Below are positions 9,589-18,703 of a stretch of DNA of 64,000 nucleotides, piece by piece (the first letter of the stretch is position 1; every line of letters begins with the position of its first letter). Source of the DNA: Marinoscillum sp040218045 (GTDB taxonomy: Bacteria > Bacteroidota > Bacteroidia > Cytophagales > Cyclobacteriaceae); contig JAVJQA010000009.1 of the NCBI GenBank assembly GCA_040218045.1, positions 1 to 64,000 on the forward strand, written 5' to 3'. A program made the translations under genes and the position numbers. The notes under the pieces are model-generated. The model was not told the origin of the DNA. It saw only the letters and a list, made by a program, of their open reading frames with translations, and did no database searches.

Positions 9589-10162
9589 AACTGAAGAGCA
9601 ATTAATTTTAAAATTCCATTCTTTCCCTGTTTAGATTCACCCATATATACATCAATTTATCACAGTGATTTGGAGAGTTTTATCTGATATTTATTTTTTG
9701 ATATTATACGCCCTAGTAATCGATTAACATCTCATCTTCATTCTTTTCAAATAGTTAGCTCCCCACTAATTGCTAATTGGGAAACTGTTCACCTTTTCGA
9801 ATTTACTTAGAGTTGGCGGATCAATGACCACAGCAACTTTTTTAATCGGAATTCTTTTCTGTCATAATTATGTCAATATTCTCCAAATGTCGAGATAATT
9901 AACATTGAGAATGGTTTTGGCCAATATTTAACTTAAAATAACGCATTAAACTGTTTGTCAAAAAGAAATGTAAATATTTATCCATGCCCACATTTTCCAT
10001 TTTTCACAACCTTCCTTCTGCCCTACTTCCCTTGTCGCCTTTATGAGCGCATGGGTAATTGCTCCCTAAAGAGAATTGGCAAAAGACCTTCCATGCAGCA
10101 GTACATAACACATTGACCGCCATTTGATCAGTATGTAGTAAAACTCTCCAAGGAGCCCTGGC
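9589..10162. other. Intergenic, AT-rich, no gene recognised
   Basis: 574 bp upstream of the STAND operon. The part next to 9589 must hold its promoter, but I see no clear element. The rest has many stops in all frames, and I recognise no coding remnant. Confidence 0.5.
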
Positions 10163-10455
10163 TTATTGATAGCTGACCGGTACTTCGTTCAATTTTTTTT
10201 TGTAATAGGTTAGAAACTTTTCATGTGCCATATCTCTTCTTTTACCGAACACATCATGTGGTATCATGCAGGTTTCCTCTAGGAAAATGCGTGACACAAA
10301 CATCTGAAAGAAGTTGAGGATAATTTCGCCCTTGGCCCTTCATAGTATTTGTCCTGAACGCACCCCTTTAAGTCGTTGATGGAGCTAAATAATGACTCAT
10401 CTTGCTCGTTAATGTCCTTAATGCCTGTTTCGTATTTACCGTCCCAAATGACCAT
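10163..10455 (-). pseudogene. Decayed bacteriohemerythrin
   Basis: From an ATG at 10455 the minus strand reads 'MVIWDGKYETGIKDINEQDE' then 'SLFSSINDLKGCVQDKYYEG'. This matches the hemerythrin start W(D)..Y..GI..I.EQH..LF..IN. The frame then changes near 10340 (around a CCAAGGGCGAAA stretch) and continues as 'EIILNFFQMFVSRIFLEETC' and 'RRDMAHEKFLTYYKKKLNE', the second half of the fold, to a stop at 10163. The usual EQH ligand is EQD here and the usual H-F-.-.-E is I-F-L-E-E, so metal ligands are lost as well as the frame. It is a non-functional relic of an O2-binding/sensing protein. Sequence upstream (10460-10680) is also gene-poor and decayed. Confidence 0.7.
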
Positions 10456-10688
10456 GGCTGATTGCTATTTGTGATTGAGGTGACAAGAACTAATCTTTGC
10501 ATTGATCGCACACATGACATTAATCATGCGCTCAGCCCATTATCTCATTTGTGAATTGGGTGGGATGCCTCTAATTCGTGATCAATCAGGATAATAGCAA
10601 AACTTGTCAGCTTTACTTGGTGATTCCCTTTGACGGGAAGTTAGGACAAAGTGTCATTCTAGTCAAGAAATGCAAAAGATACTACTTG

Positions 10689-11576
10689 TTATTGATCTCG
10701 GCTATTTACCAATTCAATATATTTTTCCTTATTGATTAATGTGGAGTCGATTTCATAGACTTTCTTATCAACGCTATACTTAATATTTAACCCATCTACT
10801 AATTCACTTATAAGAAGTGTCGTATCCTGAATAGTACTTTTTAAGCGGTATGCATTCGTACCACCTAGTTTAACAGAGTCATCTAATATGTGTAATAAGT
10901 CCTTTGGGTTGGTCACAGATACAAAATCAGAAATATCCTCTATTGAAATTTGCTTAGGACTATAAGGGAAGTTGATTACCAGCTCTCTATGATAATTTCT
11001 CATACTGGAGCTATGGGTGTATTTAGCTCTAATGTTTAAATCAAATTTTACGGATAAGTGGTCAATACCATACTTCCGTATCGAATCGTACGGCAAGGTT
11101 ATGGTGCCACTGAATAAAGTGCTTGTTCCCGCTACCTTAGTAAAGTTTACTCCTCTTTCTAAAGTGTTTAATCTATTATCGGTAAAACTGACAGATTCAA
11201 TTCCTAATGGATTTCCGATAACACTAGCCGTTTCATGAAAATTACAATTAACTTGCCACAAATAAACACCCTGTTCTTCCTTGCTATTTGTTACTTGAAT
11301 TTCTGGAATTACTACCGGGTTGAACCTCATGTTCACAAAATAATCTCTGGATAGAATATAGGGATTTCCTTGATAGTGAATAGTGTCTCCAAACAACAAC
11401 CTAAGAGGAATATAGTCTTCAAAAACATCATTTTCCTTTAAACTAGTCGTGCTAAAGAAATCAGCATTGGGTTGCACTTTTAGTGGAATTTCAAAATAAT
11501 TATCTCCTATAAACTTGAGATTATCACCTAGTTGAACGAAACCTCCTTGCGTCGGTAGATTGTCTGATTTGTTACC
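10689..11576 (-). pseudogene. C-terminal half of a secreted protein gene split by the IS91-like element
   Basis: The frame is open from 11576 ('GNKSDNLPTQGGFVQLGDNL...') through 'ADFFSTTSLKENDVFEDYIP' to a stop at 10689, about 295 residues. It has no proper start: the frame enters directly from the end of the mobile element. The upstream half (signal peptide plus ~425 residues) is at 13876-15162 in the same orientation. Removing the element joins '...CPKIHL' to 'GNKSDN...' in frame. The restored protein would be about 720 residues, exported, of a family I do not recognise, rich in beta-strand-like segments. A GTG at 11477 could allow expression of a fragment, but nothing suggests this is used. 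Confidence 0.75.
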
Positions 11577-11608
11577 TTAAGGGAATGTTTAATTAAACCT
11601 TAAGGATC

Positions 11609-12456
11609 ATGAAAAAAAAGAGAAATTAAGTCAACGTTTCGTTCGCGAACTTACTTTTCGCAATTACAGTCCAAGGACCATCAAGAGCTATTTGGCAATG
11701 TTGGTATCATTGTCGAAGTATTTTGGGAAATCCCCTGAAGAGGTCACCACAGAAGAGCTGAAAGAATACCTGTATGATGCATCCCATCGTCGTGGGCTAT
11801 CGGTATCCTACATCAAACAAACCATTAGTGCCTTGAAAATTTTATACAAGGATGTACTGGATATGCCATGGGATGATCATATCAAGATCAAAATGCCACG
11901 AAGGGAATATCAAATACCTGAGGTTCTTACCAAAGAGGAGATCTTCAAAATGGTAGAATTCACTTCGAACCCCAAGCATAAAGCGATCATGGCCTTGCTG
12001 TATTCATCGGGGATGCGCCGGGATGAGTTAATCAATTTACAGATCAAGGATATTGACTCCAAAAGGATGGTCATCAGGATCAACCTGGGAAAAGGCAACA
12101 AATCAAGGGATGTTTTACTGTCGTCCAATGCACTCAAACTACTGAGGCAGTATTATAAGGTCCATTTTCCCAAACCCATTAAATATGTATTTGAAGGAGG
12201 GGGAAAACCAGGCAAACCCTATTCAGCTTCATCCATAAACAACATCATCAAGAAGGCAGCCAAGAAGGCAGGCGTCAAGAAGGATGTTCACACCCATACA
12301 CTGCGTCACAGCTTTGCCACACATATGTTGGAACAGGGTGCCAACCTGAAGCTGATCCAAAGGCTGATGGGCCATCAATCGCTCCGGTCTACGATGGTGT
12401 ACCTGCACCTGGCCAAGATTGACCCGTCTGTAAAAAGCCCATTTGACCTGCCATGA
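11609..12456 (+). CDS. XerC/D-like tyrosine recombinase of the IS91-like element (start possibly by -1 frameshift)
   Basis: The frame encoding residues from 'EKLSQRFVRELTFRNYSPRT' to the stop at 12456 contains a SAM-like core-binding domain and a tyrosine-recombinase catalytic domain: Arg in 'YSSGMRRDELINLQ', H-x-x-R in 'HTHTLRHSFATHML', His in 'LMGHQSL' and Tyr in 'MVYLHLAKID'. No ATG lies in this frame upstream of the conserved N-terminus; the first in-frame start candidate is TTG at 11692, which would cut off conserved sequence. An ATG at 11609 opens ATG-AAA-AAA-AAG and stops at 11627. It overlaps a slippery A-AAA-AAG (11614-11620), and a -1 shift there joins it exactly to the recombinase frame. 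It may help mobilise the element. The next gene starts 1 bp after the stop. Confidence 0.82.
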
Positions 12457-12457
12457 A

Positions 12458-13606
12458 ATGGAACAGGTCAATAAACGACACCCCCTGGATGTAGCAGCTA
12501 TATTCAGGGAGTATGGTGATCATTTTATTGAATCACACAAACTATGTGCCGATCAGCTCAAAGCCTATCGGGCCATTTGTTCGTGCCGTACCGCAGGGAT
12601 GGGCGGGCATGTGGACCGGTGTGATCAATGTGGTCATGGCCAAGTATCTTACAACTCATGCCGTAACCGGCACTGCAACAAGTGCCAGTACACCAAGCAA
12701 TTAGTGTGGGTGGATAAGCTGCGGAGTACTTTGCCTGTATGCAGGTATTTCCATGTGGTTTTCACTATCCCTTCAGGGCTTCACAAGACCTTCTATATCA
12801 ACCAGCGGGAATGCTACAAGCTGTTGTTCAAAGCTTCAGCAGAGACGCTGCAGAAGGTAGGCCGCAACCCAAAGTTCCTGGGAGCTGAGACAGGCGCAGT
12901 ATCAGTGTTGCATACCTGGGGCCAAGCCTTGACCTATCATCCACATATCCATATGCTGGTACCGGCAGGTGGCTTATCCGAAGATGGGGTTGAATGGGTA
13001 CACGCGGGGAAGAAGTTCTTCTTGCCGGTCAAGGCACTGTCCTCCATATTCAGAGGGGTGATGTGGAGTATGTTCGAAGCAAGGCTCAGGGCAGGTGAAA
13101 TAAAGCTCCCCGAGAATTTTGCAAATACCAATGAACTGAAGAAGGACTTCTACGCTAAAAACTGGAACGTGTATGCAAAGAAGTCGCTGGCTGGCCCAGG
13201 GTCTGTGGTGCAGTACCTGGGCAGGTACACCCACAGGGTGGCCATTAGCAACAGCAGGTTGGTATCTGCCTGTGATGGCAAGGTCTCCTTCAGGTGGAAG
13301 GATTACCGCAAAAGGCTCAGCAGACAACTGCTCACTTTAGGTGCCCAGGAGTTTATTGGCAGGTTCATGAGGCATATTTTGCCATCAGGTTTTTACAAGA
13401 TCAGATACTATGGCTTGTTGGCCTCAGCAAACCAAAGCAAAAAAGAGCAATGCATCAGGTTGATCGGTAAGGATCGGCCAGTCTCCCTGCTGCAAGGACT
13501 CCAGGCCAAACAAGTAATCAAAATAGTCACGGGAAAAGACCCTGGCCAATGTCCGAAATGTAAAAGAGGTAGGTTGATGCCCAGGACAATACTTGACCCG
13601 GTCTGA
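12458..13606 (+). CDS. IS91-family transposase
   Basis: About 382 residues from ATG 12458, which lies right after the recombinase stop; a TTG at 12443 would overlap it. It has an N-terminal zinc-binding region 'GGHVDRCDQCGHGQ' with 'SCRNRHCNKCQ', then the HUH motif in 'YHPHIHMLVPAGGL', and the paired tyrosines in 'VVQYLGRYTHRVAISNS' (YLGRY = Y-x3-Y, as in IS91). The C-terminal 'CPKCKRGRLMP' is another CxxC knuckle. The enzyme nicks and joins single strands for rolling-circle transposition. Length and motifs look complete, so the element is probably intact. Confidence 0.93.
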   Translation: MEQVNKRHPLDVAAIFREYGDHFIESHKLCADQLKAYRAICSCRTAGMGGHVDRCDQCGHGQVSYNSCRNRHCNKCQYTKQLVWVDKLRSTLPVCRYFHVVFTIPSGLHKTFYINQRECYKLLFKASAETLQKVGRNPKFLGAETGAVSVLHTWGQALTYHPHIHMLVPAGGLSEDGVEWVHAGKKFFLPVKALSSIFRGVMWSMFEARLRAGEIKLPENFANTNELKKDFYAKNWNVYAKKSLAGPGSVVQYLGRYTHRVAISNSRLVSACDGKVSFRWKDYRKRLSRQLLTLGAQEFIGRFMRHILPSGFYKIRYYGLLASANQSKKEQCIRLIGKDRPVSLLQGLQAKQVIKIVTGKDPGQCPKCKRGRLMPRTILDPV

Positions 13607-13860
13607 TGTCCTGTCGGGTCAAACGCTCTTTGACTTGCTGGTTATATACCGATCAGCCAACGAACGGATGGCAGGGAGGCGTATGCCTTCCGGACAAGCA
13701 ACTCATCTTTGTGCACCCAAGGAGCTTCCTCAATAGCCAGTCTTTTAACCCTGGTCGCCGGGGTTCGGCAGGGCTGCGCAACCCAGGTTCCTCTAATATG
13801 CCCATAGCCTGCTGAGGAGCCACGTCCAACTTTGTTTTAAATCGAATTTGTCCAGTCAAT

Positions 13861-13873
13861 GGTTTAGTAAACC
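13861..13873. repeat. Terminal hairpin, probable oriIS of the IS91-like element
   Basis: GGTTTAGTAAACC is a perfect 6-bp inverted repeat around one base, two bases before the CAAG that adjoins the element. It is located downstream of the transposase, as expected of oriIS. Confidence 0.5.
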
Positions 13874-15162
13874 GCCAAGTGTATCTTTGGACAATCTCGA
13901 CTTAAAACACTAATTTGTTCTATCGATTGAACAGGTATTTGGGTGGACACAATACTATTGTTAGCTAACTTCTTTCGAAACTCCTTTTCAAGATGCCCAA
14001 AATTAACCTTTATTCTATTAGCGATGTTTTCTTCTAAAGGCAATGGTCCGAATTTTATATAAATGACTTGTGCATCTCTACTGTTTAAATCGATATATGA
14101 CCTGTCAGTGAATTTCACATACTTATCATAAGTTTCTCTATTGTAGTACCATGCAATCCTATCCGGCTTTGGCATTTTTATGAAATTACTTGCAGTAATT
14201 GGCTCTGTTATAAAGACGTCAACATTCATTATTACACTATTGGTAGAATTTGTATGATAGCTTGCAAAGTCAACACTTGCACTTGATTTCAAGAAAGGTA
14301 TTGGATTTAGATTCATGGTTGACCTAGATGTTAAGTCATTAGAAACCACTTTATTAAATGAATAATCTTCAGTAATCATCAATCCTCTAAAATTCTGAAG
14401 TAAGTAATTGTCATTTACATAATAATTAGAATCGGACGAGTAAATATTCCAGAGATTAAGTAAGGCCATAAATTCCTCGTCTTTCAAGTGATTATTTGAA
14501 TTGACCTTATTAAAAATATTGGCCAAGCTATTTTGGTAATTACCATAAGCATAATTGAGCGTTTTATGAGATCCGCTTTCTTTTTCAAAAACATTGGATG
14601 CACTTGAAGCAAATACACTGGCGTCTACATCAATATCTGTGTTGTTTACTAAGCTCATAAGGTAGGATTGAGATAGGTTAATTCGAAAATTGTCAGAACC
14701 TGGTGATGTTGCTAGTTGATTGCCGTCAGCTTGGACTAGCAATTCAGGTAATCCATTAGTTGTAAATTGATACTTATTAAAACTGCTCAATTCATCTTCA
14801 GAAATTAAAAAACTACCAAATTTCGAAATATCAGCGTTTTCCCAAAATAGTGAATCATTCACAATACTTTTAGACCAACCATAAGAGCTATATCCAAGTT
14901 CTTGCTTGATCTTAGAAAACATTTTTGTATATGTTTTTAGTTTTGCTTGAGCAATGAATGCTGTTCTAGTGGGTCTATTAAACAAGCCCGCAGTTTCCAA
15001 AGATTGAGTCTCCAATGATATTATTTCAACGGAGTCAGGTAAAGTTACTGGACTGAGAAACCTGAATAATCTATTTTCAATAAGAGAATCCAAGTCTTGT
15101 GCACTTAATAGGATTGGAAGGTGAAAGAGAGTGATTAGGAGAGTTATCTTAAAGATTTTCAT
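13864..15162 (-). pseudogene. N-terminal half of a secreted protein gene split by the IS91-like element
   Basis: 432 codons starting with a signal peptide (MKIFKITLLITLFHLPILLSAQ). The genuine gene sequence runs to about 13876; the last residues (AVY, stop at 13864) come from the element's end. The protein is mixed alpha/beta with no motif I recognise; 'SLVNNTDIDVDASVFASSAS' and 'FVPEITASNFIKMPKPDR'-like stretches give no family. It is continued by the fragment at 10689-11576. The fragment may still be exported, since it keeps its signal peptide and start, but it lacks ~40% of the original protein. The next 300 bp upstream have no gene. Confidence 0.72.
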
Positions 15163-15351
15163 AAGTAGGTGGTATTGATATGATCAAATTTCAAGTATTT
15201 TTATTCAAATCATAATACCCACTTTTGGGTAATTACCATTTGACGGTATCACTATACCAAGAAGTTGTTCGCTAAAAAGAGTAACCTGCACAATTCCTTA
15301 TTCAAAAAGTCCTAATTCATAAGCTAGTTAGCCCGGTGGGTCCACCAAGCC

Positions 15352-15394
15352 CAACAAAAAAAGCCCCTGACCAAAGACCAAGGCCTTTCCGGAA
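15352..15394 (-). terminator. Possible terminator
   Basis: On the minus strand, AAAGGCC, a loop and GGGGCTTTTTTT form an imperfect hairpin with a T-run. It lies about 70 bp beyond the small ORF at 15468. The 15163-15467 interval otherwise holds no gene that I can see. Confidence 0.4.
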
Positions 15395-15467
15395 TTAAGT
15401 GGTGATAAAAGCTAAGTAGCCTGTACTGGCTCCAGCAGTTCATCTATGGTAGTGCTCTGATCGTCCC

Positions 15468-15686
15468 CTATACTGGACGCTGGAGCTTCAGCTCATTAAT
15501 CTTGGCTTGCAGCAAATAAACCTCTTCATCGGTCAGGATGTTGCTGCCCTGGCTTTCTAGGCTGTCAGTCACTGCCTGCTGGTTATCGATCAAGTCCTGT
15601 GAGAGCATACTTCGCCTGCCCGAGAGCATTTTTGTCCGTCCAGGACCATACTTCGGTTGCCCTAGAGCGTGCTTTGCATTCCCCAA
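15468..15686 (-). CDS. Small hypothetical ORF with heptapeptide repeats
   Basis: 72 residues from a TTG. The N-terminal part is a run of 7-residue units (AKHALGQ, PKYGPGR, TKMLSGR, RSMLSQ) produced by the 21-bp minisatellite at 15601-15755. The C-terminal part 'DEEVYLLQAKINELKLQ' could form a coiled coil. The frame stays open further upstream without an ATG. Whether it is translated is uncertain; it may simply be a repeat that happens to be open. Confidence 0.3.
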   Translation of the reverse strand: MGNAKHALGQPKYGPGRTKMLSGRRSMLSQDLIDNQQAVTDSLESQGSNILTDEEVYLLQAKINELKLQRPV

Positions 15687-15755
15687 AGCATATTTACTCG
15701 TCCATGAGCATACTTCGTCTGCCCGAGAGCATTTTTACCCGTCCAAGAGCTACTT
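15601..15755. repeat. 21-bp minisatellite, about seven degenerate units
   Basis: Units resemble GAGCATACTTCGTCTGCCC or GAGAGCATTTTTGTCCGTCC and follow each other every ~21 bp, with higher-order alternation: the first two units (15603 onward) recur almost exactly near 15708-15750. The spacing is a multiple of three, so a coding frame would gain 7 residues per unit. Confidence 0.8.
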
Positions 15756-15759
15756 CTAA

Positions 15760-16457
15760 AGAGAGGGGAGTTAAGAGATTGACAATATTTCAAACAAGTA
15801 AAGTTTGGGGTGGGGTGGTCAATATGCGCCTGCCTGCCGGCAAGGCAGGTTTTGGTTTTTTAGATTTTGATATGCGTTTTGAATCGGCAGCTATGGCATA
15901 TGCGTTTTGGTTTTTTAGTTTTTGTTATGCGTTACTGTTTTTCATCAACGCATAATGCGTTTCGGTTTTTCGAATACGCATTATGCGTTTGGTTTTTATG
16001 CGTTTTGAGGGGATGTGGCCAAAACGACTTTTCACCTGATTGGATACTTCAGTTCCTTTTATTAGGATTGTTGATTCTTCAACAACTCTCCCCCAGCCCC
16101 TCTCACTAGCCAGTGCGCCTTTTAAAGAGAGGGAGTAGTTGACAATATTTCAAAAAAAAGTTAGTAGCGTCCGAGAAAAGATTTGGGTTTCGAAGAAAAT
16201 CCGTCAAAACTTACCCCTAAATCCCCTAAAGGGGACTTTCGATCACCCCTTTAGGGGCAGGGGGTAGTTTTAGGAATTCGAAAAAATCTTTTCTCATTTC
16301 GTTTAAACGTACTTTTTTTTGAACATTTGTAATTTAGTCGGACGCCAGTAAAAAAAAAGTAAAATCTGGGGTGAGTTGGTCAATATGCGTTTCGTGATGG
16401 TTATGAGCCAGGACTATTTAACCTACTGGAATCAGCATTTATCTTTGATTTATTCTT
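15760..16457. other. Repeat-rich intergenic region
   Basis: No gene is recognised. It contains two copies of TTGACAATATTTCAAA (15779, 16139); two copies of a TGGGGTG-rich box ending GGTCAATATGCG (15806, 16368); a GC hairpin CCTGCCTGCCGGCAAGGCAGG (~15829); several TATGCGTTTTGG repeats (15880-16010); and a CCCCTAAAGGGGACTTTCGATC box (~16225) that also occurs near 3348. Confidence 0.6.
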
Positions 16458-17528
16458 TCAGCATCCTGCATCAACCGTTACTGCATAAAGTATCTGATCA
16501 TTACCGTATAATTTGAACACTTTGGATGGCACTGCTTCACTGGTAGGCATAAAATATTGATAATTTGAATACACCAGATTCCATGTATCCCCCATGTCAG
16601 AGGACCGGTAAATGCCATCAGGATGGCCACAGATCAAATAACCACCTGATTGTTTGATTGACGAAATAGACAAAGAAGGCGGTAAGCCCTGATCAATGAT
16701 TTTCCAGGTTTTTCCTTTATCCAATGAAATGCGAACCCTCCTGGATATGTTTTCATAGCAGCAGGTGATCGCTGCAAATCCACCATCAATACTTTCGACA
16801 GTGATGCCTACTCCCCTATCGTTGATGACACTTTCCCAATGCTCACCATTGTCTGTAGACCGGATGATTCCTCCCTGCCCTGACCCGATTAGCACGCCAT
16901 CTGACTCCACCATGTTCATTACCCAGCCTTCATCCAGGACTTTTCTCCAGCTCCACCCATTATCTGCAGACTTAAAGAGTCCATAGTCCGAGCCCAGTAA
17001 TACTGCCCCATTGATGGTTTCAAAAACCGTACGTACTGATTCTACTGGAAATTCGGTATAGATTGGATCCCAGGTACCTGTGTTTTGATCCTTTCGATAA
17101 ACCTGCCCCTGGTAATTGTAAGCCATGGTTCCAGAAGGGTTGAAAGCAATCGAAGTAAGGCGGGGATCAAGGGCTTGCTCCTCCCATTCAGGGGATTCAA
17201 GGTTGATTTTACTGCGGTACATTCGGTTTTTGAGCCGTAAATAAATCTCGGACTTGCTCGCAAAGAATGCTTCAGGGGATTCAAAGTCCGGTAGACGATC
17301 ACTGATGTCCACCCATGTCTTCCCGGCATCATTTGACTGGAGTATGACATTGGCGGTCTTTGATTTAGTGGTGTTAGATATGCTTTGATTTTCTTTACTT
17401 TTTATGGTTGCTATTGGCATGTCGCTCAACGAGCCATTATCCATTTCATCTAATCTATATCCAACGAAAGCGGAGGACAAAATGACAGCTGATAAAACTA
17501 AAAGGTAGAATGCTAATTTTCTGTTCAT
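16458..17528 (-). CDS. Secreted or membrane-anchored Asp-box (BNR/YCF48-like) repeat protein
   Basis: 356 residues. The N-terminal hydrophobic stretch (residues 5-23) is a signal peptide or anchor. At least five Asp-box motifs S-x-D-x-G-x-T/H-W are visible: SNDAGKTW, SADNGWSW, STDNGEHW, SLDKGKTW, SSDMGDTW. This pattern marks a beta-propeller of the sialidase/YCF48 type. No sialidase catalytic residues are evident, so a binding or scaffolding role is more likely than hydrolysis. The gene is divergent from a membrane-bound winged-helix regulator 154 bp away, and such pairs recur in Bacteroidota, so the regulator probably controls it. Confidence 0.8.
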   Translation of the reverse strand: MNRKLAFYLLVLSAVILSSAFVGYRLDEMDNGSLSDMPIATIKSKENQSISNTTKSKTANVILQSNDAGKTWVDISDRLPDFESPEAFFASKSEIYLRLKNRMYRSKINLESPEWEEQALDPRLTSIAFNPSGTMAYNYQGQVYRKDQNTGTWDPIYTEFPVESVRTVFETINGAVLLGSDYGLFKSADNGWSWRKVLDEGWVMNMVESDGVLIGSGQGGIIRSTDNGEHWESVINDRGVGITVESIDGGFAAITCCYENISRRVRISLDKGKTWKIIDQGLPPSLSISSIKQSGGYLICGHPDGIYRSSDMGDTWNLVYSNYQYFMPTSEAVPSKVFKLYGNDQILYAVTVDAGC

Positions 17529-17682
17529 TATCTTGAAGGGTTTGGTACTTTATAAATTGCTTAATCCTGGTTATTCATGAAATCGGTTTGTCTTGCCTGT
17601 TTCAGATTAAAACTCAATGCGCTACCAAACGTACGTTACCAAAATACCTTTGCCAGTAAATCAATTGTAAAAAGAATTGTAA

Positions 17683-18624
17683 ATGAATGTAAATTCTGTT
17701 TTGAGATACCTCTTCAATAACCGAAAGACCTGGCTTTACGGTGTTGCAACCATTGTATTTACAGTCTTTGTGCTGGCTGCCTTCTTGGCTAAACCTACAA
17801 ACCGGAACCGACAAGCCATGCAAGCCAACCTCGCCGTGCGCCAAATTGGCCATCAGTTGTTGTTGCAATCGGGAGATTCTACCTCTAGTATCTTACCCGT
17901 GATGGAGCTTGAAGAAGGCACATTTCTGCTGGAGTTCCAACAGGATTTGGTGTTTAGTCACGACTCTCTCATAGGTCTGTCCCAATCCCTTCTATCCAAC
18001 AGACAGTTTCCATCCGGGTACACTGTTTCGGTTAATGAATGCACCAATGCCATGATGGTTTATGGTTTTCAGGTAAGTAGGGATAAAACGCCAAGTATTC
18101 TCCCGTGTGTTGGAAGAAGTCAGGCCCCGGGCTGCTATACCATGGAATTCTTCTTTCCTCATCTATATACACATCCTTACAACTATCCATTGATAGGCTT
18201 GGCTGGTGGTGGAGCATTGCTATTGTTGGGTATTGGTATGTTAATCGGACGTGTCGGAAAAAACCCGGTCTTGGCACCTGAGGAGAATGCCAATCAATCA
18301 ACCAAAACAACACCTGCAGAAGAAGTGATCGCCCTTGGGGACTTTTTATTTGATAAGAAAAAGCAACATTTGTTATTGGGCAGTAAGGTGATTGACCTTA
18401 CGGACAAAGAGTGCCGTATTCTCGAGTTGCTCACACAAAATCTCGGTGAATTGATTCCAAGACAAACCTTTATGGAGGAAGTGTGGATCAACGAAGGTTT
18501 GATCACCGGGCGTAGTTTGGATATGTTCATCTCTAAGTTGAGAAAGAAGTTGAGCAGTGATCCCTTACTAAACATTACAAACGTCCATGGCAAAGGTTAT
18601 AAGCTGGAGCATGATGGGGGTTGA
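17683..18624 (+). CDS. Membrane-bound winged-helix (OmpR/PhoB-type DNA-binding) one-component regulator
   Basis: 313 residues. A first membrane helix (~19-36) is followed by a ~130-residue periplasmic sensor with paired cysteines ('NECTNAMM', 'LPCVGRSQAPGCYT'), a second membrane helix (~172-190) and a cytoplasmic Trans_reg_C domain (~213-310: 'VIDLTDKECRILELLTQNLG' and 'GRSLDMFISKLRKKLSSDP', ending 'NVHGKGYKLE'). The DNA-binding domain is C-terminal, after the membrane segments, the reverse of ToxR/CadC order, but the principle is the same: a membrane sensor binding DNA directly. No receiver domain or kinase partner is seen. It probably regulates the divergent Asp-box gene. Confidence 0.85.
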   Translation: MNVNSVLRYLFNNRKTWLYGVATIVFTVFVLAAFLAKPTNRNRQAMQANLAVRQIGHQLLLQSGDSTSSILPVMELEEGTFLLEFQQDLVFSHDSLIGLSQSLLSNRQFPSGYTVSVNECTNAMMVYGFQVSRDKTPSILPCVGRSQAPGCYTMEFFFPHLYTHPYNYPLIGLAGGGALLLLGIGMLIGRVGKNPVLAPEENANQSTKTTPAEEVIALGDFLFDKKKQHLLLGSKVIDLTDKECRILELLTQNLGELIPRQTFMEEVWINEGLITGRSLDMFISKLRKKLSSDPLLNITNVHGKGYKLEHDGG

Positions 18625-18703
18625 TAAGAGATCCAACATTTGACCAATTGTTGTCTAATTTTACTGCATCAATGAAGTAGATCCGAATTAAATTGGACGG
18701 AAA

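Larger units (their letters stand above)
11577..13875 (+). mobile_element. IS91-like element with tyrosine recombinase and HUH (YxxxY) transposase
   Basis: About 2.3 kb. It carries, in order, a XerC/D-like recombinase gene and an IS91-type rolling-circle transposase gene. The ends were set by the split host gene: the left boundary next to 11576 and the right boundary before CAAG at 13876-13879. IS91-family elements insert beside GAAC/CAAG without target duplication, with oriIS downstream of the transposase, and that fits here. The left end contains the palindrome GTTTAATTAAAC (11587-11598) between two CCTTAAGG-like boxes. The right end contains the hairpin at 13861-13873. Elements pairing a phage-type integrase with an IS91 transposase are common in Bacteroidota. 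Boundaries are inferred to within a few bases. Confidence 0.8.

Noticed and set aside
9589..10160. Possible small ORFs between the STAND operon and the hemerythrin relic
   Set aside because: Frames are short, interrupted and share no recognisable motif.
13606..13815. ORF of 69 codons directly after the IS91 transposase
   Set aside because: Composition is not protein-like, it lies in the element's non-coding end, and a similar ORF on the other strand overlaps it. Probably part of the terminal region.
15601..15755. Possible CRISPR array
   Set aside because: Units of ~21 bp are contiguous and diverge along their whole length; there are no constant repeats separated by unique spacers and no cas genes.
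15599..15955. ORFs on the plus strand across the minisatellite and repeat boxes
   Set aside because: They are translations of the repeats and of a GC hairpin; no start signal or recognisable protein.
15880..16010. TATGCGTTTTGG repeats as regulatory operator sites
   Set aside because: Irregular spacing, not adjacent to a promoter; they look like simple repetitive drift around other repeats.
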